This document shows, one piece after another, positions 26,462-35,411 of a stretch of DNA of 64,000 nt. The notes below the pieces were generated by a model. That model had not been told where the DNA came from. It searched no databases and was given only the letters and a program-made list of their open reading frames with translations. Every line of letters starts with the position of its first letter. The first letter of the stretch is position 1. The stretch is from UBA1479 sp040216635 (GTDB lineage Bacteria; Pseudomonadota; Alphaproteobacteria; Rhodospirillales; Casp-alpha2), in contig JAVJOU010000006.1 in assembly GCA_040216635.1 (NCBI GenBank), positions 62,001-126,000 on the forward strand, read 5' to 3'. The translations under genes and the position numbers were made by a program.

Positions 26462-27325
26462 ATGACCGGCAACTATGACATTCGCACCATGACGCCGGCC
26501 GAGGTCGAACAGGCCGTCGACTGGGCCGCCGCCGAGGGCTGGAACCCGGGCATTCACGACGCCGGATGTTTCATGACCGTCGACCCCGGGGGGTTTATCG
26601 GCGGCTGGTTGAATGGCCGCATGATTTCTTCCATTTCCGTCATCAACTACGACGGCCGGTTTTCGTTTCTGGGCTTTTACATCGTCGATCAAACCTACCG
26701 CGGCAACGGATACGGCTACGGTTTATGGCAGGAAGCCATCAAACATGCCGGCGACCGCCTGATCGGGCTGGACGGCGTCGTCGCCGAACAGGACAATTAC
26801 CGCCGCTCGGGTTTCGAATTTGCCTACAACAACATCCGCTACGGCGGGGTGCCCGAAACGTTGAGTGATGCGCATGTGCCGTCGGGCGTCACCTTGGTCC
26901 CGCTCGCGGGCTCGGGCCCGGATATCTCAACTTACGACCGCGGGATGTTTCCCGCCCCGCGCGAGACATTTCTGGACGCCTGGCTGTCGGCCGAAGGTCA
27001 TATCGCCCGCGCCGTGCGCGCCGGTGACGGAGGTATTCTGGGATACGGCGTCATCCGCCCCTGCCGCTCGGGCCACAAGATCGGCCCGCTGTTCGCCGAC
27101 GACGCAGCGATTGCCCGCGCCTTGGTCAAGGACCTCATCGAGGCGGCCAACATCGGCGGCGGCGAGATATTCCTCGACGTACCCGAACCGCACGCGGATG
27201 CGGTGGCCATCGCCCGCGACTTAGGGTTGGCGCCGGTGTTCGAAACCGCCCGCATGTACACGGGCTCCGCCCCCGACATCGACATGGCCCGCATCTTCGG
27301 CGTCACGACCTTCGAACTTGGTTAA
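26462..27325 (+). CDS. GNAT acetyltransferase with C-terminal Acetyltransf_18-type domain
   Basis: 287 residues in two parts. The N-terminal GNAT domain has FYIVDQTYRGNGYGYGLWQEA (acetyl-CoA loop RGNGYG, near residue 80) and VAEQDNYRRSGFEF. From about residue 140 a second, divergent acetyltransferase-like domain follows, with ISTYDRGMFPAPRETFLDAWL and GYGVIRPCRSGHKIGPLFAD, as in the YitH-type family. Substrate unknown. The ATG at 26462 is preceded by a G-rich ribosome site and lies 34 bases after the oxidoreductase stop, so both are probably co-transcribed. It overlaps the convergent AEC transporter gene by four bases. Confidence 0.85.
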   Translation: MTGNYDIRTMTPAEVEQAVDWAAAEGWNPGIHDAGCFMTVDPGGFIGGWLNGRMISSISVINYDGRFSFLGFYIVDQTYRGNGYGYGLWQEAIKHAGDRLIGLDGVVAEQDNYRRSGFEFAYNNIRYGGVPETLSDAHVPSGVTLVPLAGSGPDISTYDRGMFPAPRETFLDAWLSAEGHIARAVRAGDGGILGYGVIRPCRSGHKIGPLFADDAAIARALVKDLIEAANIGGGEIFLDVPEPHADAVAIARDLGLAPVFETARMYTGSAPDIDMARIFGVTTFELG

Positions 27326-28209
27326 AGGACGAAAGCCAGCAGGAACGGCAGGGTCGCGAAGGACAGCACTGTCGAAATCACGACGGAGCCGGCGACTTCT
27401 TCCGGCTGGTTGCCGTAACGTTCGGCAAACAGGAAGTTGAACACGGCGACCGGCATGGCACATTGCACGATCAGCACGCCGCGCTCCGCCCCCGTAAAGC
27501 CGAAGGCTTCGGCCGTGGCCCAGCCGACCAGAAAGCCCACGCCGATGCGCATCACGGACAGCATCACCGCGCGCGGCACGCTTTTCACTCCCAGGCCCGC
27601 CAGCGATACGCCGAGCGTGATCAGCATCAGCGGCACGGTCAGGCCCGAGAGAATACGCGTCGTATTATAAATCCATTCCGGCACGGCCCAGCCGGTGAAC
27701 ATGAACACCAGGGCCGCCCCCACGGCATAGAGGATCGGCAGGCGCAGCAAGGCCCCCACCGAGGTCGCGCCCGCCGGCACGGCGACACCGATGGTGAACA
27801 GGCAAAGCACGTTGACCGTGAAGTAGGCGATCGCCAGGGCCAGCCCATTTTCGCCGAAAGCCAGCAGGCAGAGCGGCAGGCCCATGTTGCCGACATTGCC
27901 GTAGGCCAGCGCCGACAGAAACGCCTTCTGGCTGAGCTTCATGACCTTCAGGAACACGAAGTAGATCGCGTAGAAGGCGACCATCGTCACCGCCGTCGCC
28001 GCCCCCATGGTCAGGAACGCGTCGATTTCGATTTTGGTGTCGACCAGGGTAAAGAAGGTCAGGCACGGCGTGCCGATGTTGGTCACCAGCGTGGTCACCA
28101 GGGCCGTGTCGAAGGCCCGGCCCTGTTTGCACCAGATAAACCCGATAACGGCACAGATCAGAACCGGCGCAATGACGGAAAAAAGCTGGAAAAGCATGGG
28201 CGAAGGCAT
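27322..28209 (-). CDS. AEC family transporter (auxin efflux carrier-like permease)
   Basis: 295 residues, almost all in hydrophobic segments; about ten transmembrane helices can be drawn. It begins MPSPMLFQLFSVIAPVLICA and has a repeated five-helix layout with GNVGNMGLPLCLLAFGE (near residue 105) and QCAMPVAVFNFLFAERYG late, both typical of AEC proteins. Bacterial members carry malate, malonate or similar anions. It lies 91 bases downstream of pyk in the same direction and may share its transcript. Confidence 0.88.
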   Translation of the reverse strand: MPSPMLFQLFSVIAPVLICAVIGFIWCKQGRAFDTALVTTLVTNIGTPCLTFFTLVDTKIEIDAFLTMGAATAVTMVAFYAIYFVFLKVMKLSQKAFLSALAYGNVGNMGLPLCLLAFGENGLALAIAYFTVNVLCLFTIGVAVPAGATSVGALLRLPILYAVGAALVFMFTGWAVPEWIYNTTRILSGLTVPLMLITLGVSLAGLGVKSVPRAVMLSVMRIGVGFLVGWATAEAFGFTGAERGVLIVQCAMPVAVFNFLFAERYGNQPEEVAGSVVISTVLSFATLPFLLAFVL

Positions 28210-28300
28210 GTCCTAAAGGAAGGAGACCCGAGGGATACGCCTTATACCGCCCGCATTCAACACCTGCCGCCGGTCAATTCCAGCTTATATCGCCAAAGTC

Positions 28301-29716
28301 TTATTCCACCCAGGCAATACGCAGAATGTTGGTCGCCCCGGGTGTGCCGAAGGGCACGCCGGCGGTGACCACGACCGGATCGCCCTTTTTGGCGAAGCCG
28401 TCCTTCTGTGCCTCGGCCACGGCCTTGGAAACCATTTCCCGGAACGAATGGATGTCCTCGGTCAAGACCGAATGCACGCCCCAACACAGCGCCAACCGGC
28501 GCGCCGTTTCCCGTTTGGGCGTCAGCCCCAGGATCGGCGCATGCGGACGCAGGCGCGCACAGCGCAGCGTGGTCGAGCCCGTCGTCGTGAAGGTCACGAT
28601 CACGGCGGCGGTGATGGTATCGGCGACCTGCGTCGCGGCGACGGTGATGGCATCGGCCGCGGTGGCATCGGGCACGGAACGGCGGCGGTCGCGCATCTGG
28701 CGGTAATGTTCGTCCTGTTCCACCCGCTTGATGATGCGGTCCATGGTCGCCACGGTTTCGGTCGGATACTTGCCGACAGCCGATTCCGCCGACAGCATGA
28801 CCGCATCGGCGCCGTCGTAGATGGCGGTCGCGACATCCGATGCCTCGGCCCGGGTCGGGGTCGGCGCGTTGACCATGGAATCCAGCATCTGCGTCGCCAC
28901 GATCACCGGCTTCCCGGCCAGTTTGCACAGGTGCAGAATGCGTTTCTGCGCGACAGGCACATCCTCGGTCGGGCATTCAACGCCCAGATCGCCACGTGCC
29001 ACCATGATGGCGTCGGACAGATGGACGATTTCCTCCAGATGCAGAAGGGCCGCCGGTTTCTCAAGCTTCGACATGATGGCCGCGCGCCCGGCGACCAGCT
29101 TGCGGGCCTCCGCCAGGTCTTCCGGCCGCTGCACGAAAGACAGCGCCACCCATTCCACGCCCAGGTCGAGCCCGAAGCGCATGTCGTCGCGGTCTTTCTT
29201 GGTCAACGGCGAGACATCCAGGATCACGCTGGGCACATTGACGCCCTTGTGGTTGGACAGCGTGCCGCCGATCACCACTTCACATTCGGCATGTTCCTTG
29301 GAGCAATCCAGCACCTTGAGCCGGATACGCCCGTCGTCGATCAACAGGTCTGAGCCCGGCTCCAGGGCCGCGAAAATTTCCGGGTGCGGCAGCGGTGCGC
29401 GGTTTTTATCGCCGGAGGTTTTGTCCAGATCCAGGCGGAATTTCTGGCCAACCTCGAGTTCGGCAGCCCCTCCGTTGATCTCGCCAACGCGCAGTTTCGG
29501 TCCCTGCAGATCGAGGAGAATCCCGACCGGCCGGTGATACTTGCGTTCAAGCGAGCGGACAATTCCGTGGATTTTCTCGTGATCGGCGTGGCTGCCGTGT
29601 GAGAAATTCATTCGAAAGACATCGACACCTGCTTCGAACAGTTTTTCGATGGCTTCCTGGCTGGACGTTGCAGGGCCCAGAGTCGCGACGATCTTCGCGC
29701 GGCGTTCTCGTTTCAT
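28301..29716 (-). CDS. pyk: Pyruvate kinase
   Basis: 471 residues. Converts phosphoenolpyruvate and ADP to pyruvate and ATP. N-terminal KIVATLGPATSSQEAIEKL, substrate-binding RMNFSHG, DLQGPKLRVG, the MARGDLGVE magnesium/K site, and PTRAEASDVATAIYDGADAVMLSAE-type segment are all present, with a C-terminal domain of 130 residues. Length is normal. A perfect palindrome (29763-29776) lies 47 bases before the ATG. Confidence 0.97.
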   Translation of the reverse strand: MKRERRAKIVATLGPATSSQEAIEKLFEAGVDVFRMNFSHGSHADHEKIHGIVRSLERKYHRPVGILLDLQGPKLRVGEINGGAAELEVGQKFRLDLDKTSGDKNRAPLPHPEIFAALEPGSDLLIDDGRIRLKVLDCSKEHAECEVVIGGTLSNHKGVNVPSVILDVSPLTKKDRDDMRFGLDLGVEWVALSFVQRPEDLAEARKLVAGRAAIMSKLEKPAALLHLEEIVHLSDAIMVARGDLGVECPTEDVPVAQKRILHLCKLAGKPVIVATQMLDSMVNAPTPTRAEASDVATAIYDGADAVMLSAESAVGKYPTETVATMDRIIKRVEQDEHYRQMRDRRRSVPDATAADAITVAATQVADTITAAVIVTFTTTGSTTLRCARLRPHAPILGLTPKRETARRLALCWGVHSVLTEDIHSFREMVSKAVAEAQKDGFAKKGDPVVVTAGVPFGTPGATNILRIAWVE

Positions 29717-29762
29717 GGTGGGGTCGTTCCCTCTTCTTCCCTTGTCACGGTCCCTGCGCCCA

Positions 29763-29776
29763 TAGGCTTAAGCCTA
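29763..29776. promoter_or_regulatory. Palindrome upstream of pyk (operator candidate)
   Basis: TAGGCTTAAGCCTA is a perfect 14-base palindrome, 47 bases before the pyk ATG. Position fits a regulator site over or beside the promoter. Regulator unknown. Confidence 0.4.
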
Positions 29777-29895
29777 AATTCGAACAAACTCACGTAAATA
29801 TTGTTTGAAATCATGCCTCATTGCCCAAATTTCATGGCAACCGGTCCAATTAATCCGGTATGCGGCTTGGCCCGCCTTGCGCGGAACCCCTTAGA

Positions 29896-29910
29896 TTAGG
29901 TAGGTATTAA
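29896..29910. promoter_or_regulatory. CtrA-box-like element (one mismatch)
   Basis: TTAG-N7-TTAA, followed by CCA as in the TTAACCA-type half-site. One base off the TTAA-N7-TTAA core recognised by CtrA in alphaproteobacteria. It lies 110 bases upstream of the unknown 439-residue gene. Weak evidence alone. Confidence 0.35.
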
Positions 29911-30019
29911 CCAATTTCGTGGCATCTAATATGAGCCGGAACGTACCGGCATTGTGTTTTATTAGGGAAGCGGGACGTCGGCGGCGCATTGGGGATTGCC
30001 GGCATCCCAGGGGTAAAGC

Positions 30020-31339
30020 GTGAGCACGCAGAGCATCATCAACGCCCTTGCGGGATTATCACCCGACACGGACAAAGCGACGCTGATGACCGCCGTCGAT
30101 GACGCGGTCGACGGTATCGTCAAGGAATTGGATTCCCAGTCCGGCGGAAAGGTCGAACCCGACCTGGTTCAGGCGACGCAGGCAACCCTGTCGTTCCTGG
30201 AAGCCTGCGGCCAGTTGAAAGACCCTGAATTCACGCAGCGGGCACGCATCCGTGCGTCCGAACTGCTGGAAGCCTTCGACAAGGTTACAAACGGCGGTGC
30301 GTCCGACGACGGCGAGGCCCCGCGCAAGAAACGGCGCCGGAAAAAACGTCCCACCGGGGCCGACGGTAAACCCGCCCGAGGCGCCAAGGGCAAACCGGCA
30401 AAGGGCAAACCCGCTGCCGGCAAGAAGCCCGCCGCCAAGCCCAAACAACCGACCAAGCCCTGGGAAGACAGCCCTTATACCGAGGCCTTCACCCAGAACA
30501 TCTGCAAATACCTGCGCAAGCGCGCCATGCTTTGGTATGTGCCACAGCACACGCTGACCCCGACCCCCTTTCCGCTGTCGACCCGGTTCGCCGACAACCT
30601 TGAGACCGCGATCAAAGAACACTTCCTGCACCGGTTTTTCACCAACCGCCGGATCTTGGTGCTTGAGGACGAATTGAAGGCCAAAAATTTCGGGGAAAGC
30701 GCCTTCCAAGAAGTGTTCGACAAACCCAAAAAAGCCAATCCCGTTCGAACCATGTGGGAAGACGGCCTAAACGACATCGAGAAATTGCTGACGTCCGACG
30801 AACCGATACAACCGAAAGCCGTCCAGACCAAAACCAAGGTCAAGAAAACAGGCGGCTTCCTCGGGTTTTTCCAAAAGGAGGAAAAAGTCGTCGAACGTCA
30901 GGTCGAAGCCGACACCTCAGAGCTGGATCACGCCAAGGGGTTCTGGAACACCATCGCCGGGCCCGAGGTCACCTACAGCCCGCCGAAGTATGAAGACTTC
31001 ATCTTCCTGAAATCCCTGTTCGAGTACTATCCCGAGCAGGTCGAAGAAGAGCAGGAAGCCGTCAAACAGATGCTGCAGCAAGAATACGGCTCCAACCAAG
31101 CCCGCGAGGGTGCGGCCCGCGATCACCTCAATGCCTTGCTCAAGGACACCGCACCCTGTTCAGGTGAGTTGACGGCACTATGGGTCTATCTCACGGCAAA
31201 GGACGCGTTCGGCTACAACGTGTTTAAATCCTTCACGTCCAGCCACGGCACATCGGCCGAGCAGCGCCGCCGGGCCCTGCCCTATTTCCTGCGCTGGATT
31301 CCCGATTTCACGGAACAGGAAGCGCCGTCCAAGCTGTGA
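30020..31339 (+). CDS. Unknown protein, 439 aa, with Lys/Ala/Pro-rich linker
   Basis: No family recognised. Residues 1-95 are helical; 98-155 are a strongly basic, low-complexity linker (KKRRRKKRP, then repeats of GKPAKGK type); 155-300 have a globular part beginning PWEDSPYTEAFTQNICKYLR, with LFGFFQ-like GGFLGFFQKEEK after a second basic patch; 300-439 are helical, ending DAFGYNVFKSFTSSHGTSAE. No signal peptide or membrane helix. Start GTG with AGGGG nine bases upstream. The basic linker could bind nucleic acid or membranes. It stands alone, followed 110 bases later by a small gene and meaB. Confidence 0.8.
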   Translation: MSTQSIINALAGLSPDTDKATLMTAVDDAVDGIVKELDSQSGGKVEPDLVQATQATLSFLEACGQLKDPEFTQRARIRASELLEAFDKVTNGGASDDGEAPRKKRRRKKRPTGADGKPARGAKGKPAKGKPAAGKKPAAKPKQPTKPWEDSPYTEAFTQNICKYLRKRAMLWYVPQHTLTPTPFPLSTRFADNLETAIKEHFLHRFFTNRRILVLEDELKAKNFGESAFQEVFDKPKKANPVRTMWEDGLNDIEKLLTSDEPIQPKAVQTKTKVKKTGGFLGFFQKEEKVVERQVEADTSELDHAKGFWNTIAGPEVTYSPPKYEDFIFLKSLFEYYPEQVEEEQEAVKQMLQQEYGSNQAREGAARDHLNALLKDTAPCSGELTALWVYLTAKDAFGYNVFKSFTSSHGTSAEQRRRALPYFLRWIPDFTEQEAPSKL

Positions 31340-31449
31340 TCCGGACCGGCCTGATTCCCTCAACGTGTTAACCCTTTGCTAGCCCCAACCGCCTTAGGAT
31401 AGTCTTAGCGCACTCGCCGGTGGCCCGGCGGGGCTCCGAAAGGTCAGGT

Positions 31450-31806
31450 ATGCTGAAAAAGGTCTTTTCCAAAGCGTTGTTGTCCGTGGTCATGGACAAG
31501 AAAGCCCGCTCGAAGCTCGACGCGGCGAAAACACGCGTGGAAAAAGCCCCGCCTTCCCCCGAAGCACTGCCCGCCAGTTCCGAAGAACTGCGGCTGGCCG
31601 CCCGCAGCGCACTGGAGCAGGCGGAGAAAGAGCTGGCCTCTAAACCGAAATTGACCGCCGACCGCAAGGCGTTGATCCAGCAGGCCCTGGCCGTACGCAA
31701 GCAGAAGACCAAGATTCTCGACGACCTTGGCCCGGACCAGAAACTCAAATTACAGGCCATGGCGCTGGAAGCCTTCGGCCTTGATCCCACCAAGGGCGGG
31801 CGTTGA
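31450..31806 (+). CDS. Unknown small helical protein, 118 aa
   Basis: Not recognised. The N-terminus MLKKVFSKALLSVVMDKKARSKL is amphipathic and basic; the rest is charged helix, with a Pro-rich break (KAPPSPEALP) and an end KLQAMALEAFGLDPTKGG. No cysteines or membrane spans. The ATG at 31450 follows AGGTCAGG; an earlier in-frame ATG at 31420 lacks a good site. Its stop overlaps the meaB start (TTGA), so the two are very likely translated together, which suggests but does not prove a link to cobalamin enzyme maintenance. Confidence 0.72.
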   Translation: MLKKVFSKALLSVVMDKKARSKLDAAKTRVEKAPPSPEALPASSEELRLAARSALEQAEKELASKPKLTADRKALIQQALAVRKQKTKILDDLGPDQKLKLQAMALEAFGLDPTKGGR

Positions 31807-32837
31807 GCCCCCCGTCTTCTTTGACCGAGGCCGAAATGGCAGCCGCCCGTGACTTAAGCGGAAAAGTCGCGGCCGGTGATTTGCGCGCCCTGGCCCGGGC
31901 CATCACCCTTATGGAATCGGGCCGGGCTGATCACCGCACGCAGGCCGAGGCCCTGATCCGCGCGCTGCTGCCGTCATCGGGGAACTCCATCCGCATCGGT
32001 ATTACGGGCGTGCCCGGCGTCGGCAAATCGACGTTCATCGAAGCCTTCGGCATGGCCCTGGTGGACCGCAGGCATCGGGTTGCTGTCCTGGCCGTGGATC
32101 CGACCAGCCCCCGTTCCGGCGGCTCGATCCTGGGCGACAAAACCCGCATGGAAAAGCTGGCGCGGTCAAAGAACGCCTATATCCGCCCCTCGCCGTCGGG
32201 CGGCACGCTGGGCGGTGTTGCCCGGCGCACGCGCGAAGCAATCATCGCGGTCGAAGCCGCAGGATATGACGTCGTACTGATCGAAACCGTCGGTGTGGGG
32301 CAATCTGAAACAGCGGTCAACGACCTGGTCGATATGTTCATGCTGCTGCTGACCCCCGGTGGCGGCGACGACTTGCAGGGGATCAAGAAAGGCATCGTCG
32401 AAATGGCCGATCTGATCGTCGTCAACAAAGCCGACGGCGACCTGGCCCCGGCAGCCGAACGTGCCCGCCGGGACTACACATCGGCCCTCCACCTGCTGCG
32501 CCCGGAAAACACCGATTGGATACCCGAAGTCCTTAAATGTTCGGCCCTGACCGGCGATGGATTGGATGATATCTGGCAATGCGTTGAGAAGTTCCGCACC
32601 GCAACCGGAAAATCAGGCCGGTTCGAGCAACGCAGAAGCGAACAAGCACAGGCCTGGATGTGGAACGAAGTCAACGAAACACTGCTGGGCGAACTGCGCC
32701 ACGCACCGGCGGTGCGCCAAGCTTTGGCCGAGTTGGAGCCCGCTGTTGCGCAAAACGCACTGGGCCCCAGCGAAGCCGCACGACGCATTCTGGCCGCCTA
32801 TGCTGCATCCAGCGTCAGCAGGGAAGAAGATGCCTAA
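31803..32837 (+). CDS. meaB: Methylmalonyl-CoA mutase-associated GTPase MeaB (ArgK family)
   Basis: 344 residues. G3E-type P-loop GTPase that guards adenosylcobalamin-dependent acyl-CoA mutases against inactivation and helps load cofactor. Walker A GVPGVGKST (about 67-75), the VDPTSPRSGGSILGDKTRM switch region, ETVGVGQSE, and NKADGD base recognition are visible. Start is TTG overlapping the previous stop, with AAGGGCGG upstream. No mutase gene is in the window. Confidence 0.94.
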   Translation: MSPPSSLTEAEMAAARDLSGKVAAGDLRALARAITLMESGRADHRTQAEALIRALLPSSGNSIRIGITGVPGVGKSTFIEAFGMALVDRRHRVAVLAVDPTSPRSGGSILGDKTRMEKLARSKNAYIRPSPSGGTLGGVARRTREAIIAVEAAGYDVVLIETVGVGQSETAVNDLVDMFMLLLTPGGGDDLQGIKKGIVEMADLIVVNKADGDLAPAAERARRDYTSALHLLRPENTDWIPEVLKCSALTGDGLDDIWQCVEKFRTATGKSGRFEQRRSEQAQAWMWNEVNETLLGELRHAPAVRQALAELEPAVAQNALGPSEAARRILAAYAASSVSREEDA

Positions 32838-32905
32838 ATATATGGATTTTCTCGGCATAGCCGCTACCATGCGGCCCAGGGAATTCCAAAAAAAGACACA
32901 GGCGG

Positions 32906-33451
32906 ATGGCACGTAGGATGGAAACGAAGGAAGAATTGGACCTGCTGCACGCAGAAATCCTCAACCTGTTCAACTACATTCAGCGCGTCCGTAAGGAAGT
33001 TGCCGCCATCACCCGTGTTGACGAAGGCAACGGCCGTTTCGACAACATGTCCGACCAATTGGACGCCATCGTTCAAGCCACCGCGGAAGCCACGAATTCC
33101 ATCATGGAAATCGTCGAGCAGAATTCCGATACCCTCCAGAAAATCCGGGATAAGACTGATGACCCGGAAATCCGGGCCCTGTTGGACGAAGTTGAAAACA
33201 ATTCCTCCAACATCTTCGAAGCCTGCACCTTCCAGGACATCACCGGCCAGCGCGTGACCAAAATCGCCCGTTCGGTCACTTACGTTGAATCCCGCGTCAA
33301 TTCCTTGATCGAAATCTTCGGCAAGGAGCACCTGGAGAACGTGGAAATCGAAGACGAAGTCGAAAAAACCGAAGACGAAAAGCTTCTCAGCGGTCCGCAG
33401 CTTGAAGGCGAAGGCATCAGCCAGGACGAGATCGACAAGCTGTTCGACTAA
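32906..33451 (+). CDS. cheZ: CheZ-like protein phosphatase, copy 1
   Basis: 181 residues. CheZ dephosphorylates CheY-P. The catalytic helix motif FQDITGQ is present (Asp111 and Gln115, equal to Asp143/Gln147 of E. coli), in a long coiled helix hairpin (residues 5-135). The C-terminus GISQDEIDKLFD, after a charged flexible linker, resembles both the CheY-docking tail of CheZ and the FliM N-terminal peptide. A second copy lies at 59366. The start could also be the ATG four codons later. It sits between meaB and a cyclophilin gene, away from the flagellar cluster. Confidence 0.8.
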   Translation: MARRMETKEELDLLHAEILNLFNYIQRVRKEVAAITRVDEGNGRFDNMSDQLDAIVQATAEATNSIMEIVEQNSDTLQKIRDKTDDPEIRALLDEVENNSSNIFEACTFQDITGQRVTKIARSVTYVESRVNSLIEIFGKEHLENVEIEDEVEKTEDEKLLSGPQLEGEGISQDEIDKLFD

Positions 33452-33555
33452 TCCGCATTCCGACCATCAATTCAAGGGGGTGCCCAGGCCAGACGCCCGG
33501 GCAATGACATGAAAGATTTGCTGTTCAACCAAGAAACCCAAGGGAGTCCGATCCC

Positions 33556-34092
33556 ATGCGATACCTGCTGTCTTTATTCGCTGTCCTGTCACTATTCATC
33601 GGAGCCGGCACAATGAACGACGCTGAAGCCATGGACCTTGAAAACACCCTGTACATGGACACCACGCACGGCCGTGTGGTGATCGCGCTGCGCCCCGATC
33701 TGGCGCCGAAGCACGTTGCCCGCATCAAGGAACTGACCCGCGACGGTTTCTATGACGGACTGATCTTTCATCGCGTGATCGGCGGCTTCATGGCCCAGGG
33801 CGGCGACCCGGACGGCACGGGCATGGGCGGCAGCGGCCAGAACCTGCCCGCCGAATTTTCCGACGAACCCTTCAAACGCGGTACCGTCGGCATGGCCCGG
33901 TCCATGAACCCAGACAGCGGCGACAGCCAGTTCTTCATCTGCTTTGCGCGGACGGCACACCTGGACGGCCAATACACGGTCTGGGGCGAGGTCGTCGAGG
34001 GCATGAAGTTCGTCGGCATGCTGGAACGGGGCGAGCCGCCTGCCAATCCGGACAAGATCATCAAGATGCAGGTCGCGGCGGACGCCAAATAG
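33556..34092 (+). CDS. Peptidyl-prolyl cis-trans isomerase, cyclophilin type, periplasmic
   Basis: 178 residues. A signal peptide (MRYLLSLFAVLSLFIGAG, likely cut after AEA at residue 25) precedes a bacterial cyclophilin domain: GFYDGLIFHRVIGGFMAQGGDP, GTVGMARSMNPDSGDSQFFICFA and the W in YTVWGEV. It catalyses proline isomerisation of exported proteins. Stands alone, convergent with the VWA gene. Confidence 0.94.
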   Translation: MRYLLSLFAVLSLFIGAGTMNDAEAMDLENTLYMDTTHGRVVIALRPDLAPKHVARIKELTRDGFYDGLIFHRVIGGFMAQGGDPDGTGMGGSGQNLPAEFSDEPFKRGTVGMARSMNPDSGDSQFFICFARTAHLDGQYTVWGEVVEGMKFVGMLERGEPPANPDKIIKMQVAADAK

Positions 34093-34126
34093 CTTCCGAG
34101 GCAGGGCCCAGCCCTACCTAAACCTT

Positions 34127-35302
34127 CTAGCGCACGAGTTCGCGGGTCGCCCGGTCCAGGCCGTCGAGCGTCAGGGGATACATGCGCCCGTCCATCAGGC
34201 GCTGGATCATGTCCACGGACTGGGTATGCCCCCACCAGGCTTCCTGCACGGGGTTCAGCCAGACGGCGCGCTGATAGACGCTCAGCATCCGTTGCAGCCA
34301 TAGCGCCCCCGCTTCTTCGTTCCAATGCTCGACACTGCCGCCGGCATAGGCGATTTCATAGGGGCTCATGGAGGCATCGCCGACGAAGATGATCTTGTAG
34401 TCCGACGGATAGGTATGCAGGACGTCCCAGGTCGGGATCGTTTCCGTGCGGCGGCGGATGTTGTCTTTCCACACGCGTTCGTAAATGCAGTTATGGAAAT
34501 AGAAATATTCCAGATGCTTGAATTCCGAGCGCGCAGCGGAAAACAGTTCTTCCACCATGCGCACATGCGGGTTCATGGACCCGCCCACATCCAGGAACAG
34601 CAGCACCTTCACCGCATTGTGGCGTTCGGGCACCATGCGGATATCCAGATAGCCCCGCTTGGCCGTATTGCGGATCGTGCCGTCCAGATCCAGTTCCGTG
34701 GGCGCCCCTTCGCGCGCGAACCGGCGCAGACGGCGCAGGGCGACCTTGATGTTGCGGGTGCCCAATTCCAGGCTGTCGTCCAGGTTCTTGAATTCGCGTT
34801 TGTCCCAGACCTTGACCGCCCGGAAATTGCGGTTGTCGTCCTGGCCGATACGGATTCCTTCAGGATTGTAGCCATAGGCACCGAACGGCGAGGTGCCGGC
34901 GGTGCCGATCCATTTCGATCCGCCCTGGTGGCGTTTTTTCTGTTCCTCCAGACGCTTTTTCAGCGTCTCCATCAGCTTATCCCAGCCGCCGAGCGCTTCA
35001 ATCTCCGCCTTTTCCTCTTCGGTTAGCATGCGTTCGGCCAGCTTGCGCAGCCATTCCTCGGGGATGTCCTGGATGTCGACTTCCTCGGTCTGCTCCAGCC
35101 CCTTGAACACATGGCCGAACACCCGATCGAATTTATCCAGGTTCTTCTCGTCCTTCACCAGGGTCGCGCGGGACAGGTAATAGAAATCCTCCACGCTGTA
35201 ACCGGCGAGGCCCTTGTCCATGCCTTCCAGCAGGGTCAGGTATTCGCGTAAGGAAACGGGGATCTTCGCCGATCGAAGTTCGAGGAAAAAGTTGATGAAC
35301 AT
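34127..35302 (-). CDS. VWA domain protein, CoxE-like
   Basis: 391 residues. N-terminal helical part (1-150), then a linker around WIGTAGTSPFGAYGYNPEG, then a von Willebrand A domain with the metal site FLDVGGSMNPH near residue 245; the first serine of the usual DxSxS motif is glycine, as is common in this family. CoxE-like proteins work with MoxR-type AAA+ ATPases in enzyme maturation; a moxR gene lies 2.2 kb downstream on the same strand. The ATG at 35302 (MFINFFLELR) is preferred; the upstream open frame lacks support. Client enzyme unknown. Confidence 0.88.
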   Translation of the reverse strand: MFINFFLELRSAKIPVSLREYLTLLEGMDKGLAGYSVEDFYYLSRATLVKDEKNLDKFDRVFGHVFKGLEQTEEVDIQDIPEEWLRKLAERMLTEEEKAEIEALGGWDKLMETLKKRLEEQKKRHQGGSKWIGTAGTSPFGAYGYNPEGIRIGQDDNRNFRAVKVWDKREFKNLDDSLELGTRNIKVALRRLRRFAREGAPTELDLDGTIRNTAKRGYLDIRMVPERHNAVKVLLFLDVGGSMNPHVRMVEELFSAARSEFKHLEYFYFHNCIYERVWKDNIRRRTETIPTWDVLHTYPSDYKIIFVGDASMSPYEIAYAGGSVEHWNEEAGALWLQRMLSVYQRAVWLNPVQEAWWGHTQSVDMIQRLMDGRMYPLTLDGLDRATRELVR

Positions 35303-35411
35303 GACCGCACAATAGCCTCCGGGGCCAAGGCCTGCCAATCCCACTTCATGCCTGGACGTGAAGAAGTTAAGCTCTGGCCATCAAAGACAAGAACCGAATA
35401 GGAGGCTTTGC

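Larger units (their letters stand above)
29717..30019. other. Intergenic region between divergent pyk and an unknown gene
   Basis: 303 bases with no gene. It holds the palindrome at 29763-29776 on the pyk side and a TTAG-N7-TTAA element at 29896-29910 about 110 bases before the GTG at 30020. The remainder is moderately AT-rich and should contain two divergent promoters, but I cannot assign -35/-10 boxes with confidence. Confidence 0.6.
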
